This document shows, in pieces, positions 8,644 through 17,894 of a stretch of DNA of 64,000 nt (positions are counted from its first letter, which is position 1; the number at the start of each line of letters is the position of its first letter). This DNA comes from Paludibacter sp. UBA6032. GTDB lineage: Bacteria; Bacteroidota; Bacteroidia; Bacteroidales; Paludibacteraceae. Position numbers and translations under genes: made by a program. The notes under the pieces were generated by a model, which did not search any database, was not told where the DNA came from, and saw nothing but the letters and a program-made list of their open reading frames with translations. The DNA is taken from the NCBI GenBank assembly GCA_002427885.1, contig DIZI01000041.1, positions 83,134 to 147,133 of the forward strand, read 5' to 3'.

Positions 8644-9831
8644 TTATTCTACCCAAAGAACTAAACCTTTCAGGTATTCGCCTTCCGGATGATAGATATT
8701 AATCGGATGATCAGCAGGTTGACTTAGCTGATGTAAAATACGAACGTTACGTTTACTCTCTGCCGCCGCACTAAAAACAGCCAACCGAAATTGTTCTTTC
8801 GTAACAACCTGTGAACACGAGAATGTAAAAACAATACCTCCAGGTTTGATTTGTTCAAATGCTTTAGCGTTTAAACGCTTATAACCTTTTAATGCATTTC
8901 GCAATGCCTCCCTGTGTTTGGCAAAAGCCGGCGGATCAAGAATAATTAAATCGTATTTCTGTTCAATATTACTGAGATTATTTAAATACTTAAATGCATC
9001 TTCATCAAATGATTTGTGACGTTTATCATTGGGAAAGTTAGCTTCAACATTTTTTTCTGTCAGTTGAATGGCTTTGGTAGAACTATCCACTGAATGAACC
9101 AGCTCTGCACCGCCCCGCAAGGCATAGACAGAAAAACCACCGGTGTAACAAAACATATTTAATACCGATTTCCCTGCTGCATAGCGTTCAAGCAATGTAC
9201 GGTTCTCCCGTTGATCCACAAAAAAGCCGGTTTTCTGTCCCCGCAACCAATCTACATGGAACTCCAATCCATTTTCGAGAGCTGTTAAGGAAACGGTTTC
9301 TTTGCCTATCAAATAGCCGTCTTCGGGTGCAATTGGTGCTTTAAAAGGCAAGGTTGTTTCCGATTTATAATAAACATTTTTTACCTGAGGTACATTCTTT
9401 ACAATTGCTTCTGCCAGAATTTGTCGGGTTTCATGCATCCCTACCGAATGTGCCTGCATAACAGCCGTTTCGGCATACACATCCACTATCAGTCCCGGTA
9501 ACGAATCACCCTCACCGTGAACCAAACGAAAGGTGTTGTTTTTCTCTGGATTTACCAGGCCCAACGAAACACGCATGGCATACGCCCATTGAATTTTCCG
9601 GTTCCAAAAATCAATATCAATCGGCTCATTTTCGAATGTCACCGCTCGTACAGCTATACTACCAATCTGATAATGACCAATCGCCAGAAAATTACGTTTA
9701 CTGTCAAGTACTTCCACAAGATCGCCTTCAGCCGGTTTTCCCTCAATATGTTGTATTGCTCCGGAAAATACCCAGGGATGAAAACGAAGTAAACTTTCTT
9801 CTTTTTTTGGTTTAAGCTGTATGGAAATCAT
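8644..9831 (-). CDS. rlmI: 23S rRNA m5C methyltransferase, RlmI/YccW family
   Basis: A SAM-dependent methyltransferase of 395 residues, the normal length for RlmI, which methylates C1962 of 23S rRNA in Escherichia coli. The N-terminal PUA domain spans about residues 1-75 (HPWVFSGAI). An RNA-binding linker follows, then the Rossmann fold with VLNMFCYTGGFSVYAL (SAM loop), HSVDSS, LDPPAF and FSCSQVV. No signal peptide is present. It stands upstream of no obvious operon partner; the exonuclease gene lies 57 bp away on the same strand. The exact target base in this organism is inferred. Confidence 0.92.
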   Translation of the reverse strand: MISIQLKPKKEESLLRFHPWVFSGAIQHIEGKPAEGDLVEVLDSKRNFLAIGHYQIGSIAVRAVTFENEPIDIDFWNRKIQWAYAMRVSLGLVNPEKNNTFRLVHGEGDSLPGLIVDVYAETAVMQAHSVGMHETRQILAEAIVKNVPQVKNVYYKSETTLPFKAPIAPEDGYLIGKETVSLTALENGLEFHVDWLRGQKTGFFVDQRENRTLLERYAAGKSVLNMFCYTGGFSVYALRGGAELVHSVDSSTKAIQLTEKNVEANFPNDKRHKSFDEDAFKYLNNLSNIEQKYDLIILDPPAFAKHREALRNALKGYKRLNAKAFEQIKPGGIVFTFSCSQVVTKEQFRLAVFSAAAESKRNVRILHQLSQPADHPINIYHPEGEYLKGLVLWVE

Positions 9832-9888
9832 TTCAGGTTGAGAATTAATATTGTTTAGTCAGAATGCGGTATTGGAAAGTCAGGATAA

Positions 9889-10569
9889 TTATATATTAAT
9901 CCCTTGAGTCATAGGAGGATTGTTTAATGCTTGTTTCTCTCTCAGTTCCTGAGCATTTTCATCAAGCATTTTTTTGATTTCCTTTTTGGATATCATTTTT
10001 TCATTCATCAATTGCAGGTATATTTTCAAACTTGCCCAGGCGTCTGTGGCCGCGTAACGCTGTTGTTGCTCACTCAGTTCGGGATTTTCCCAGTTAGTCA
10101 GTCGTTGCGACTTCGATATTTTTTGTCCAAAAAGAATGGCATAAATTTTTTGCAACCCCATCTCCATGATACCGTAGCTCTGGACAATCGACTGAATATC
10201 AATAAAACCATCAGGTTTAAAAGAATGTAACTTATTCAGACCGGTTAAATCATCTCGAAGCGAAAGACCTATTTTTAGGATGTTCTTGTCTGCCAAAAAA
10301 TCAGCAAGTGAGGAAGGAAAGTCGATTAGATTCAGACGAAACAAAAAACAATGATTAAGATTCGATATTTGCACTAATGAAACTTTATAATAAGTTCCAC
10401 GTTTAAAAGAAGGTTTTGTTTCAGTATCAATCCCAACTATAGGGCTTTTACGAAGTTCTTCAATAGCAAAATCTACTTTTGACAAATCGTCAACAAGTGT
10501 AATTTCGCCCTCAAAGATAACAACAGGCATCAAATTTACTTCTTCTTTTGTTATTTTTGATATTAGCAT
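9889..10569 (-). CDS. 3'-5' exonuclease, DEDDy (RNase D / WRN-like)
   Basis: A 226-residue nuclease domain protein. Exo I is VGIDTETKPSF, Exo II lies in LKIGLSLRDDL, and Exo III is YAATDAWASLKIY, where the tyrosine four residues before the aspartate marks the DEDDy group. It lacks the HRDC domains of RNase D, so it is an exonuclease domain alone. Substrate, RNA or DNA, is unknown. It begins nine bases after the DUF5063 gene on the same strand, so the two form a likely operon starting from the 11253-11246 promoter. Start codon MLISKITKEEV fits the family. Confidence 0.88.
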   Translation of the reverse strand: MLISKITKEEVNLMPVVIFEGEITLVDDLSKVDFAIEELRKSPIVGIDTETKPSFKRGTYYKVSLVQISNLNHCFLFRLNLIDFPSSLADFLADKNILKIGLSLRDDLTGLNKLHSFKPDGFIDIQSIVQSYGIMEMGLQKIYAILFGQKISKSQRLTNWENPELSEQQQRYAATDAWASLKIYLQLMNEKMISKKEIKKMLDENAQELREKQALNNPPMTQGINI

Positions 10570-10578
10570 AAACAGTAA

Positions 10579-11220
10579 TTACAATATATTGCTCAAATCA
10601 TCGTCTTCTTCATTATGGAGAAAATTGAGAAATGAATTTCTATCAATTTTATTTTTAATTTCAATTGGCTCAACATCCGTATCTTCCAACATAAATTCAT
10701 CACTAAATTGCAATGCATGCAAAGCCCGCAAGGCATTCAATAGCTTTTGACCCCAATGTTCTCCAAAGGCTTCGAGACATGCAACCAAAGCGTTGTTCAT
10801 TATATCCACGTCACCTAACTGATAATTGGCGGCAAAATCTTTCATTTCCTGATAAACATCCGCAAGATTTTCGGATATAAAAGCCGCTATCGGCGTATCG
10901 CTCAGGGCCATATCAGGATGAAAAACCTCCAGATATGAATCTTCCGCACCTAACAATTGTTCTATTTGTTCTTTTACAAACAGATAATCCTCTTCAGACA
11001 CAAATCGTTCAACATTATCATCAGCCGTCGATTCAGATATGTCCAACAAAGTTGTTTTAAGATATAAAAGTGGCAGAATTTTGACTGATTTGAGAACAAA
11101 ATCTTGCCGTGAGAATTCAGATGCATGTTCCAAAAACAAGCATGTTTCAGCGGCTACAGTAACAAATTCTATTACGTTTTTACTATAAACCAGATGATCG
11201 GGAAGTTGGTCGATACTCAT
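10579..11220 (-). CDS. DUF5063-like protein
   Basis: A 213-residue acidic cytoplasmic protein with no signal peptide or membrane segment, rich in predicted helix. The N-terminus (SKNVIEFVTVAAETCLFLEH) and a central block YLEVFHPDMALSDTP match what I remember of DUF5063, a family with no assigned function. The C-terminus is very acidic (HNEEDDDLSNIL). It is transcribed from a TACTTTTG promoter on the minus strand and is followed by a DEDDy exonuclease after nine bases. The pairing hints at a nucleic-acid related role, but this is guilt by association only. Confidence 0.7.
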   Translation of the reverse strand: MSIDQLPDHLVYSKNVIEFVTVAAETCLFLEHASEFSRQDFVLKSVKILPLLYLKTTLLDISESTADDNVERFVSEEDYLFVKEQIEQLLGAEDSYLEVFHPDMALSDTPIAAFISENLADVYQEMKDFAANYQLGDVDIMNNALVACLEAFGEHWGQKLLNALRALHALQFSDEFMLEDTDVEPIEIKNKIDRNSFLNFLHNEEDDDLSNIL

Positions 11221-11245
11221 TAATCTTAAGATTTAATTTGCTTTG

Positions 11246-11299
11246 CAAAAGTAAGAAAAAATATCCGTTTTTCGAATTCATAAAAACACTGTATCTTTG
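11246..11299. promoter_or_regulatory. Back-to-back promoters for the DUF5063 and DUF2007 genes
   Basis: On the minus strand, TACTTTTG at 11253-11246 matches the Bacteroidota -7 consensus TAnnTTTG. On the plus strand, TATCTTTG at 11292-11299 does the same for the DUF2007 gene, leaving about a 95-base leader. The palindrome TTCGAA at 11271-11276 sits near the -33 position of both; neither has a perfect TTTG. Confidence 0.6.
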
Positions 11300-11401
11300 C
11301 TGGTAAAATGTCATGATTTTATTTCAAAATAAGAACAATCTTAAAATGAAAAGTGTTTTTATAATAGAATCACTCAGCAAACCTTTAAAAAAAATACAAC
11401 T

Positions 11402-11650
11402 ATGGAAGACAAAGTTATCACACTTAAAAACTACGATACCATGGTAGATGCAATGGTTGATCAGGAAGTGTTACATGTGAATGAAATTGAATGTTTTATC
11501 GGGAATGAACAACTGGTTGAACTTTATCCAATGTTTAGCGATATAGGGGATGGACTTAAAATTGTGGTTTTTGAAAAAGATTTTGAAAAAGCGTTACAAT
11601 TGCTGGAAGAATACCACGCACAGGATGAAGCATCGGACTTAGAAGAGTAA
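11402..11650 (+). CDS. DUF2007 putative signal-transducing protein
   Basis: An 82-residue acidic protein. The residues VDQEVLHVNEIECFIGNEQL and the later LKIVVFEKDFEKALQLLEEY fit the DUF2007 fold, a small alpha/beta domain related to PII-like sensors. Function in this family is not established. It has its own promoter (TATCTTTG at 11292-11299) and faces folK convergently with 24 bases between the stops. No partner gene is evident. Confidence 0.8.
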   Translation: MEDKVITLKNYDTMVDAMVDQEVLHVNEIECFIGNEQLVELYPMFSDIGDGLKIVVFEKDFEKALQLLEEYHAQDEASDLEE

Positions 11651-11674
11651 ACGGTTTAACTGGTTATCTGACAC

Positions 11675-12130
11675 TTAATGATTCAATAATTCAAAAATTT
11701 TCTTCTTCAGTACCGGATGGATCAAATCCGGGGCAATTTCAGCCAGTGGAATCAACACAAAATCACGTTCTGTTAAAAGTGGATGTGGTATTTTTAATCC
11801 GGGTTGGTCTATTACCAAATTATCATAAAGAAGTATATCAATGTCAATTATGCGATCTGTATAATTGACATCGCTTTTTTTAATCCTTCCAAGATTCTTT
11901 TCTATTTCCTGTGTTATATTTAATAGTTCGAAAGGTGACAGATTCGTTTCGATCAACATCACCACATTCAAAAAATTATTTTCAGATTTAAATCCCCAGG
12001 GCAGGGAAGCATGGAAAGCAGATAATCGAAGGACATTCCCCACTTCTAACCCAAGAGTTATCACCGCATCATTCAGGTTACGCTCTTTTTCTCCTAAATT
12101 AGTTCCCAGTCCAAGATAAACGAAGGCCAT
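11675..12130 (-). CDS. folK: 6-hydroxymethyl-7,8-dihydropterin pyrophosphokinase
   Basis: Transfers pyrophosphate from ATP to 6-hydroxymethyl-7,8-dihydropterin in folate synthesis. The 151-residue protein has YLGLGTNLGEKERNL at the N-terminus, the pterin loop LPWGFKSENNFLNVV, the catalytic DRIIDIDILLYDN and the closing IPHPLLTERDFVL, all diagnostic for HPPK. It is a single-domain FolK with no FolP or FolB fusion. A TACCTTTG -7 element lies on the minus strand at 12149-12142, very close to the ATG, which implies a short leader. Confidence 0.95.
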   Translation of the reverse strand: MAFVYLGLGTNLGEKERNLNDAVITLGLEVGNVLRLSAFHASLPWGFKSENNFLNVVMLIETNLSPFELLNITQEIEKNLGRIKKSDVNYTDRIIDIDILLYDNLVIDQPGLKIPHPLLTERDFVLIPLAEIAPDLIHPVLKKKIFELLNH

Positions 12131-12171
12131 AGTTTTTTTTGCAAAGGTAGAATTATTTTAGAAATATTGAG

Positions 12172-12268
12172 GTAAGAAGCAAGGAGTAAGAGGTAAGCAT
12201 CTAAATTACTGAGATTTTCTTAGAAAGAAAACAAATTACTTACTTCTTGCCTCTAATCTCTTACTCCT
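12172..12268. repeat. Inverted pair of 'ggagtaagaggtaag' dispersed repeats in the folK-dnaK gap
   Basis: The 321-base gap between folK and dnaK holds two copies of a short purine-rich repeat in opposite orientation: AAGCAAGGAGTAAGAGGTAA near 12176-12195 and its approximate complement near 12242-12268. The same motif recurs at 55783-55810. The rest of the gap, 12269-12451, is the AT-rich dnaK leader; no CIRCE element or clear promoter was found. Confidence 0.65.
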
Positions 12269-12451
12269 ATTTTACTGCCACTTTCTGCCCTTTTGTCAGC
12301 CAAATTTTCAAATTCACTCCTTCAATTCCTGTTTTTTCTGTCAAAATCATAAAGACTTCCCGTTATTAGTGGTTGGCATATCGTTTGTAAAATGGCTAGC
12401 GTATAAATAACATATCAGAAACAACTGAAAAAATAAAATAATAAAAAAATT

Positions 12452-14371
12452 ATGGGAAAAATTATTGGAATTGACTTAGGAACCACGAACTCGTGCGTTT
12501 CTGTAATGGAAGGTAACGAGCCTATCGTTATCTCAAACAGCGAAGGAAAACGCACAACACCTTCTGTTGTCGGATTTATTGATGGTGGCGAACGTAAAGT
12601 GGGTGATCCTGCAAAACGTCAGGCCATAACCAACCCGACTAAAACAGTATTTTCTATCAAGCGATTTATGGGTGAAACCTATGATCGACTGACAAAAGAA
12701 ATTGGTCGTGTACCTTTTAAAGTAGTAAAAGGTGATAATAATACGGCTCGTATAGATATCGAAGGACGTATGTATTCACCACAAGAAATTTCGGCTATCA
12801 TTCTTCAAAAAATGAAAAAAACGGCCGAAGATTATCTAGGTACTGAAGTGACCGATGCGATTATAACTGTTCCGGCTTATTTTAATGACTCACAACGTCA
12901 GGCTACAAAAGAAGCCGGCGAAATTGCAGGATTAAATGTACGCCGTATTATTAACGAACCAACGGCTGCCGCTTTGGCTTATGGTTTGGATAAAACCAAC
13001 AAAGACATGAAAATCGTGGTTTTCGACTGCGGTGGTGGAACACATGATGTGTCTGTACTTGAATTAGGTGATGGCGTATTTGAAGTGAAATCAACCGATG
13101 GTGATACTCACCTGGGTGGTGATGACTTTGACCACCGTATCATCGACTGGTTGGTACAGGAATTTAAAAATGATAATAGCGGTATAGATCTTAGCAAAGA
13201 CCCAATGGCTTTGCAACGGTTGAAAGAAGCTGCTGAAAAAGCAAAAATTGAATTATCGAATACAACCTCTTCGGAAATCAATTTACCTTATATTATGCCT
13301 GTAGATGGTGTGCCACGTCACCTGGTACGTACGTTGACACGTGCTAAATTCGAACAATTAATCGACGATTTGGTACAAAAAACAATCGATCCATGTAAAA
13401 CAGCATTGAAAAGTGCCGGTTTGACAATCAGTGATATTGACGAAATCATTTTAGTGGGTGGTTCTACCCGTATTCCTGCCATTCAATCGGCTGTAGAAAA
13501 ATTCTTTGGGAAAACGCCATCGAAAGGTGTGAATCCTGACGAAGTTGTTGCAGTAGGTGCCGCTATTCAAGGCGGTGTTTTGACCGGTGAAGTTACTGAC
13601 GTTTTATTGCTTGATGTTACACCACTTTCATTGGGAATTGAAACCATGGGAAGTGTAATGACAAGATTGATTGAAGCCAACACAACGATTCCAACCAAAA
13701 AATCGGAAACATTTACAACGGCTGCCGACAATCAACCTTCAGTAGAAATCCATATTTTGCAGGGCGAACGTCCTATGGCTAATCAAAACAAATCAATCGG
13801 TCGTTTCCACCTTGATGGTATCATGCCTTCCCGTCGTGGAGAACCTCAAATTGAAGTAACTTTTGATATTGATGCCAATGGTATCTTACATGTCTCAGCC
13901 AAAGATAAAGCAACCGGCAAAGAACAACGTATTCGTATTGAAGCAACATCAGGATTGACAGATGCTGAAATCAAACGAATGAAGGATGAAGCTGCTGCAA
14001 ATGCTGAAACTGATGCCAAAGAAAAAGAAAAAATCGACAAATTGAATCATGCTGACAGTTTGATTTTCCAAACTGAAAAACAGTTGACTGAAATTGGTGA
14101 TAAAATTCCTGCCGATAAAAAAGGTCCAATCGAAGCTGCTTTAGCAAAATTAAAAGAAGCTCACACAGCACAAGATCTTGATGCATTGGATGCTGCAACC
14201 AAAGAAGTAAATGACGCTTTTCAGGCTGCAAGTCAGGAAATGTACAATGCACAAAATGCACAGGAAGGTCAGGCACAACCCAACAATGCTGATTTCGGTG
14301 GACAACAAAGTTCGAACGAAGGAAACAAACAAGGTGATGTTACTGATGTAGATTTTGAAGAAGTAAAGTAG
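12452..14371 (+). CDS. dnaK: Molecular chaperone DnaK (Hsp70)
   Basis: ATP-dependent folding chaperone, cytoplasmic, working with DnaJ and GrpE (not in this window). The 639-residue length is standard. The ATPase domain has [46 protein letters not shown] and [12 protein letters not shown]. The substrate domain follows at about residues 385-505, then a helical lid and a Gln/Asn-rich tail ending in the conserved DVDFEEVK. It appears monocistronic, since a strong terminator lies 35 bases after the stop. Codon use looks like that of a highly expressed gene. Confidence 0.98.
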   Translation: MGKIIGIDLGTTNSCVSVMEGNEPIVISNSEGKRTTPSVVGFIDGGERKVGDPAKRQAITNPTKTVFSIKRFMGETYDRLTKEIGRVPFKVVKGDNNTARIDIEGRMYSPQEISAIILQKMKKTAEDYLGTEVTDAIITVPAYFNDSQRQATKEAGEIAGLNVRRIINEPTAAALAYGLDKTNKDMKIVVFDCGGGTHDVSVLELGDGVFEVKSTDGDTHLGGDDFDHRIIDWLVQEFKNDNSGIDLSKDPMALQRLKEAAEKAKIELSNTTSSEINLPYIMPVDGVPRHLVRTLTRAKFEQLIDDLVQKTIDPCKTALKSAGLTISDIDEIILVGGSTRIPAIQSAVEKFFGKTPSKGVNPDEVVAVGAAIQGGVLTGEVTDVLLLDVTPLSLGIETMGSVMTRLIEANTTIPTKKSETFTTAADNQPSVEIHILQGERPMANQNKSIGRFHLDGIMPSRRGEPQIEVTFDIDANGILHVSAKDKATGKEQRIRIEATSGLTDAEIKRMKDEAAANAETDAKEKEKIDKLNHADSLIFQTEKQLTEIGDKIPADKKGPIEAALAKLKEAHTAQDLDALDAATKEVNDAFQAASQEMYNAQNAQEGQAQPNNADFGGQQSSNEGNKQGDVTDVDFEEVK

Positions 14372-14383
14372 GAAAACCCTAAC

Positions 14384-14395
14384 CCCTAAAGGGGA
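14384..14395. repeat. CCCTAAAGGGGA dispersed spacer motif
   Basis: The 12-mer CCCTAAAGGGGA just after dnaK recurs at 21542-21553 between the tolC and hlyD genes. It is a short near-palindrome placed right after a stop codon in both cases. Confidence 0.5.
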
Positions 14396-14405
14396 ATAAG
14401 AATAG

Positions 14406-14439
14406 AACCGCCCAATCTGAAAATTCAGATTGGGCGGTT
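14406..14439 (+). terminator. Strong intrinsic terminator after dnaK
   Basis: A perfect 15-bp stem, AACCGCCCAATCTGA with its complement, a four-base AAAT loop, and a TTGTTTTTTATTT tail. Confidence 0.95.
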
Positions 14440-14916
14440 TTGTTTTTTATTTATGTTTCTGTTCTTTATATCAACAAAATATTTCATGCTATTATTGTTG
14501 TGTATTGCCAAACTTTACCCAATTCATTAAGGGAACATATACGAACAGACAGTTACTCATAAGCATTAAATAAACAGTTGAAAATGGCAAATAAGCCGGT
14601 TGAAAAATTGAGGTTTTAAAAATGATTTTTACTTTTGATGAACCTTTTTTTAGAGTAACTGTTCTTATATACAATCTATTTTAAAAAATAGTGAGTGGAT
14701 TTTTAAGGCCACTGAAAAAGATTTGGATAAAATTAATTATTTATATCTCATCCCTGTTAGATAATTATAGGTTATGGAAAGATCAAATCAAATAGTTAAA
14801 AAAAATTCTATCTCAATTTGCACTTACAAACTACTCAAAGGCCGTAAATATTTGAACTACAATGAACTAATATTTTATCAACAAAAAAAAATCACTAATA
14901 CAAATAATTCAGTAAG
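14440..14916. other. AT-rich spacer of about 480 bases with no gene seen
   Basis: No open frame with protein-like composition was found. A 10-bp inverted repeat (ACAGTTACTC at 14549-14558 and GAGTAACTGT at 14653-14662) with a 94-base spacer is the only structure noted. The promoter of the following gene should lie here but no clean TAnnTTTG box was found near it. Confidence 0.5.
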
Positions 14917-16617
14917 ATGAAAACTAACTTAAAGAAGAGTTTCAAAACGAAAGTAATATTTGCATTAGTATGTGCGATAGGCCTTTTGACTTCCATTGAC
15001 AGTTTTGCACAGTGGTCAACAAATCCATACCAGAATACTCCGATTTGTATTGATCCCGGATCTCAGATTAAAAGTGTTATTGCTCCCGATGGCAGTGGAG
15101 GTGCCATTATAGCTTGGGTTGATGAAAGAACCAGCTCAAACATTTACGCCCAGCGGATTGATGCCAATGGGTTCGTGAAATGGACAACCAATGGCATTCC
15201 TATAAGTACTGCAGCTTATTTCCGGGCTCAGGCAGCTATCATTTCGGATGGAAGCGGAGGTGCTATTATTACATGGGCCGATTACAGAAATGGAATTGAC
15301 TATGATATCTATGCACAGCGTGTAGATGGAAACGGTGTGATTAAGTGGACTGCGGATGGTGTAGGTATTTGTATGGGTTTGGGTGATCAGACCTTTCCAC
15401 AACTGACATCGGATGGAAACGGAGGTGCTATAATTACCTGGACCGATCAAAGAAACCCTGATCCCCAAAATGTAGATATCTATGCTCAAGGCATTAATGC
15501 AGATGGAACATTAAAATGGCCTCAGACTATAGGAATTTGCCCCAACCCCGATGGACAGGTCAGACCGGCGATAACAACTGATGGAAGTGGAGGCGCTATT
15601 ATAACCTGGGTGGAAGACATGTCTTTACATAATGATACAAGTGCAGCAGATATTTATACCCAACGTATTGATTATAGTGGTGCAGCACTATGGGGAACAA
15701 ATGGAGTGATTATTTGTGCGTCTAAGAACATGCAGGATAATCCGGTTATTACTACTGATGGTAATGGCGGGGCTTATATAACATGGGTGGATCAAAGAAA
15801 CGTTACTAATACCTTTCCCTCAAATTCTGACATATATGCCCAACACATAAATGCAAACGGTGTCGTTCAATGGCAAGCCAATGGCATAGGCATCAGTACA
15901 ACCACTCAACAACAAGGAAGTGTAAAAATCATATCAGATAAGACGGGAGGTGCTATCCTTGCCTTCCTGAATTGGTCTGGATATGCTTCTACCCTTATTA
16001 CTCAGCGTATTGATGGCAACGGTACACTACTATGGGGTGGATATGCTATTGGATCAGGGGGAAAGGGTGCATTTGATCTGGTTTCCGATAATAACGGAGG
16101 CGCATTGCTTACCTGGGAAGATTCCAGAAACGGAGCAATTGATAATTATGCCCAACATCTGGATGCAACTGGCGCAGAATTATGGTTGTTTGGTGGTGTA
16201 TTGGTAAGTAATGCTTATGGGCAACAAACCGAACCACACCTTGTAAATGATAACAATGGCGGAATAATTATCGTTTGGAATGATAGCAGAAAAATATACA
16301 GTAATATTTATGGCCAGCATGTAAAGACGGATGGTACTTTAGGCAGTAGTCTGTCGACTGGGGGAATTTCAGCAATTACTCATGCGGTTTCTGTTTATCC
16401 TAACCCGTTTGATCAGTACCTTTTTGTCGATGTATCTTCCATCAAATCCACTTTGCCTCTTGCTATTTCTATACTTGATATTTCCGGAAAAACGTTGGAA
16501 ACATTTAGCGGAAAAGGTATTGTAACGCTGAATCTTGAAAAATATGAGTCTAACGTTTACCTGCTTCAAATAAGGGATGGAAATGAGGTTGAAACAAGAA
16601 TGATCAGAAAAAAATAA
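14917..16617 (+). CDS. T9SS-exported repeat protein, likely beta-propeller
   Basis: A 566-residue secreted protein of unknown role. Residues 1-31 are a signal peptide ending SIDSFAQ. The body holds eight repeats of roughly 50-60 residues, each with a D-G-x-GGAIITW-x-D-x-R core followed by IYAQ-x-I-x-x-x-G-x-x-x-W, which would fit an eight-bladed propeller or stacked sheets. The last 80 residues (SVYPNPFDQYLFVD to the terminal RMIRKK) form a type A T9SS sorting domain, so it should cross the outer membrane and stay at the surface or be released. It stands alone between dnaK and rlmF. A binding or adhesive role is a guess. Confidence 0.82.
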   Translation: MKTNLKKSFKTKVIFALVCAIGLLTSIDSFAQWSTNPYQNTPICIDPGSQIKSVIAPDGSGGAIIAWVDERTSSNIYAQRIDANGFVKWTTNGIPISTAAYFRAQAAIISDGSGGAIITWADYRNGIDYDIYAQRVDGNGVIKWTADGVGICMGLGDQTFPQLTSDGNGGAIITWTDQRNPDPQNVDIYAQGINADGTLKWPQTIGICPNPDGQVRPAITTDGSGGAIITWVEDMSLHNDTSAADIYTQRIDYSGAALWGTNGVIICASKNMQDNPVITTDGNGGAYITWVDQRNVTNTFPSNSDIYAQHINANGVVQWQANGIGISTTTQQQGSVKIISDKTGGAILAFLNWSGYASTLITQRIDGNGTLLWGGYAIGSGGKGAFDLVSDNNGGALLTWEDSRNGAIDNYAQHLDATGAELWLFGGVLVSNAYGQQTEPHLVNDNNGGIIIVWNDSRKIYSNIYGQHVKTDGTLGSSLSTGGISAITHAVSVYPNPFDQYLFVDVSSIKSTLPLAISILDISGKTLETFSGKGIVTLNLEKYESNVYLLQIRDGNEVETRMIRKK

Positions 16618-16890
16618 GTGATTTTTGGGAAAATAGTATTTATAAATCTATTGGTGAATATTACTACTCGGAAATCTTTGCCACTTAGCTCACTTTTATA
16701 ATATTGGAATTTGTAAGAATAATTTCTTGAGACAATATTCCTGAACAAAGCAGGCTTATACCTGGTTCACTGTCAAACACGGATCTGTGAAATTCCTTTG
16801 AGCACCTTTATGAAGGATACTGATTGGAAAGAAATGCACCATTGTACCCAATATTCCTTACCTTTGTAACCAAACATTAGATACTCAACC

Positions 16891-17862
16891 ATGCCCGAAC
16901 TAAAGAAAGTACATCCTGCTGAAAAAACCGTTTTACATCCACGCAACAAACACAGGGAACGTTATGATTTTAAAAAACTCACTGTTACCTGTCCTGAACT
17001 GGCTAAATACGTAAAATTGAATGCTTACGGAGACGAATCGTTGGATTTTGCCAATTCGAAGGCTGTGAAATGGTTAAATAAAGCGTTATTGAAGCATTAT
17101 TATAATATAGAATACTGGGATATTCCCACCGGATATTTATGCCCGCCCATTCCCGGGAGAGTAGATTATATACATCATGTTGCCGATTTGCTGGGAAACT
17201 CAAATAATGGAAAAATACCTACAGGTCCAAAAATAAAATGCATGGATATCGGCGTGGGTGCCAGTTGTGTTTTCCCAATAGTCGGCAACAAAGAATATGG
17301 TTGGTCATTTATCGGTTCCGAAACCGATCCTGCCGCCCTGGAATCAGCAAGCAAAATATTGAATAACAATCCTTTTCTAAAAAGAAGTATTGAACTCCGT
17401 TTTCAGGAAAACCCCATGGATATTTTTCATGGCATCATGGAACGCAACGAGCCCGTTGATTTGACCATTTGCAATCCGCCTTTTCATGCTTCACTGGAAG
17501 AAGCCCAGGAAGGAACACTCCGCAAACTGAGCAGCTTGAACCACAAGAAAGTCACTACTCCCACCTTAAACTTTGGAGGACAAACCACTGAATTGTGGTG
17601 TGAAGGTGGTGAAGAACGTTTTGTGCGCAGCATGATTCGTCAGAGTAAACAATTTGCATCAAACTGCTTTTGGTTTACAACACAGATTTCGAAACAATCT
17701 CATCTGAAAAGCGTATACGAAGCACTCGAAAATGTAGGTGCTTTAGACGTGAAAACCATTCCTATGGGTCAGGGAACGAAGACAAGTCGTATAGTTGCCT
17801 GGACATTTCTTAAAGAGGATCAACAAAAAAGCTGGTTAAATACCCGTTGGAATGCATTCTGA
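16891..17862 (+). CDS. rlmF: 23S rRNA m6A1618 methyltransferase
   Basis: A 323-residue SAM-dependent adenine-N6 methyltransferase. HPRNKHRERYDF near the N-terminus is typical of RlmF. Motif I is MDIGVGASCVFPIVG, and the N6-methyltransferase motif IV is NPPFHAS. Later GGEERFVRSMI and WFTTQISKQSHL match the family. In Escherichia coli the target is A1618. A TACCTTTG -7 element at 16859-16866 is the probable promoter, with a poor -33 box. The nnr gene follows after 32 bases of ATTAATAATTAAT-like spacer, so they are probably co-transcribed. Confidence 0.93.
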   Translation: MPELKKVHPAEKTVLHPRNKHRERYDFKKLTVTCPELAKYVKLNAYGDESLDFANSKAVKWLNKALLKHYYNIEYWDIPTGYLCPPIPGRVDYIHHVADLLGNSNNGKIPTGPKIKCMDIGVGASCVFPIVGNKEYGWSFIGSETDPAALESASKILNNNPFLKRSIELRFQENPMDIFHGIMERNEPVDLTICNPPFHASLEEAQEGTLRKLSSLNHKKVTTPTLNFGGQTTELWCEGGEERFVRSMIRQSKQFASNCFWFTTQISKQSHLKSVYEALENVGALDVKTIPMGQGTKTSRIVAWTFLKEDQQKSWLNTRWNAF

Positions 17863-17894
17863 TTAATAATTAATAACTTACAATTAATAATTAT

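Noticed and set aside
11346..11401. Short leader frame before the DUF2007 gene
   Set aside because: Starts with ATG but runs out of frame into the gene and shows no attenuator-like run of one amino acid.
12361..12395. Possible dnaK promoter (TATCGTTTG)
   Set aside because: Spacing inside the -7 box is one base off the TAnnTTTG consensus and no -33 box fits.
14150..14332. Minus-strand frames within the dnaK tail
   Set aside because: They are opposite-strand shadows of a well-conserved chaperone gene and have low-complexity translations.
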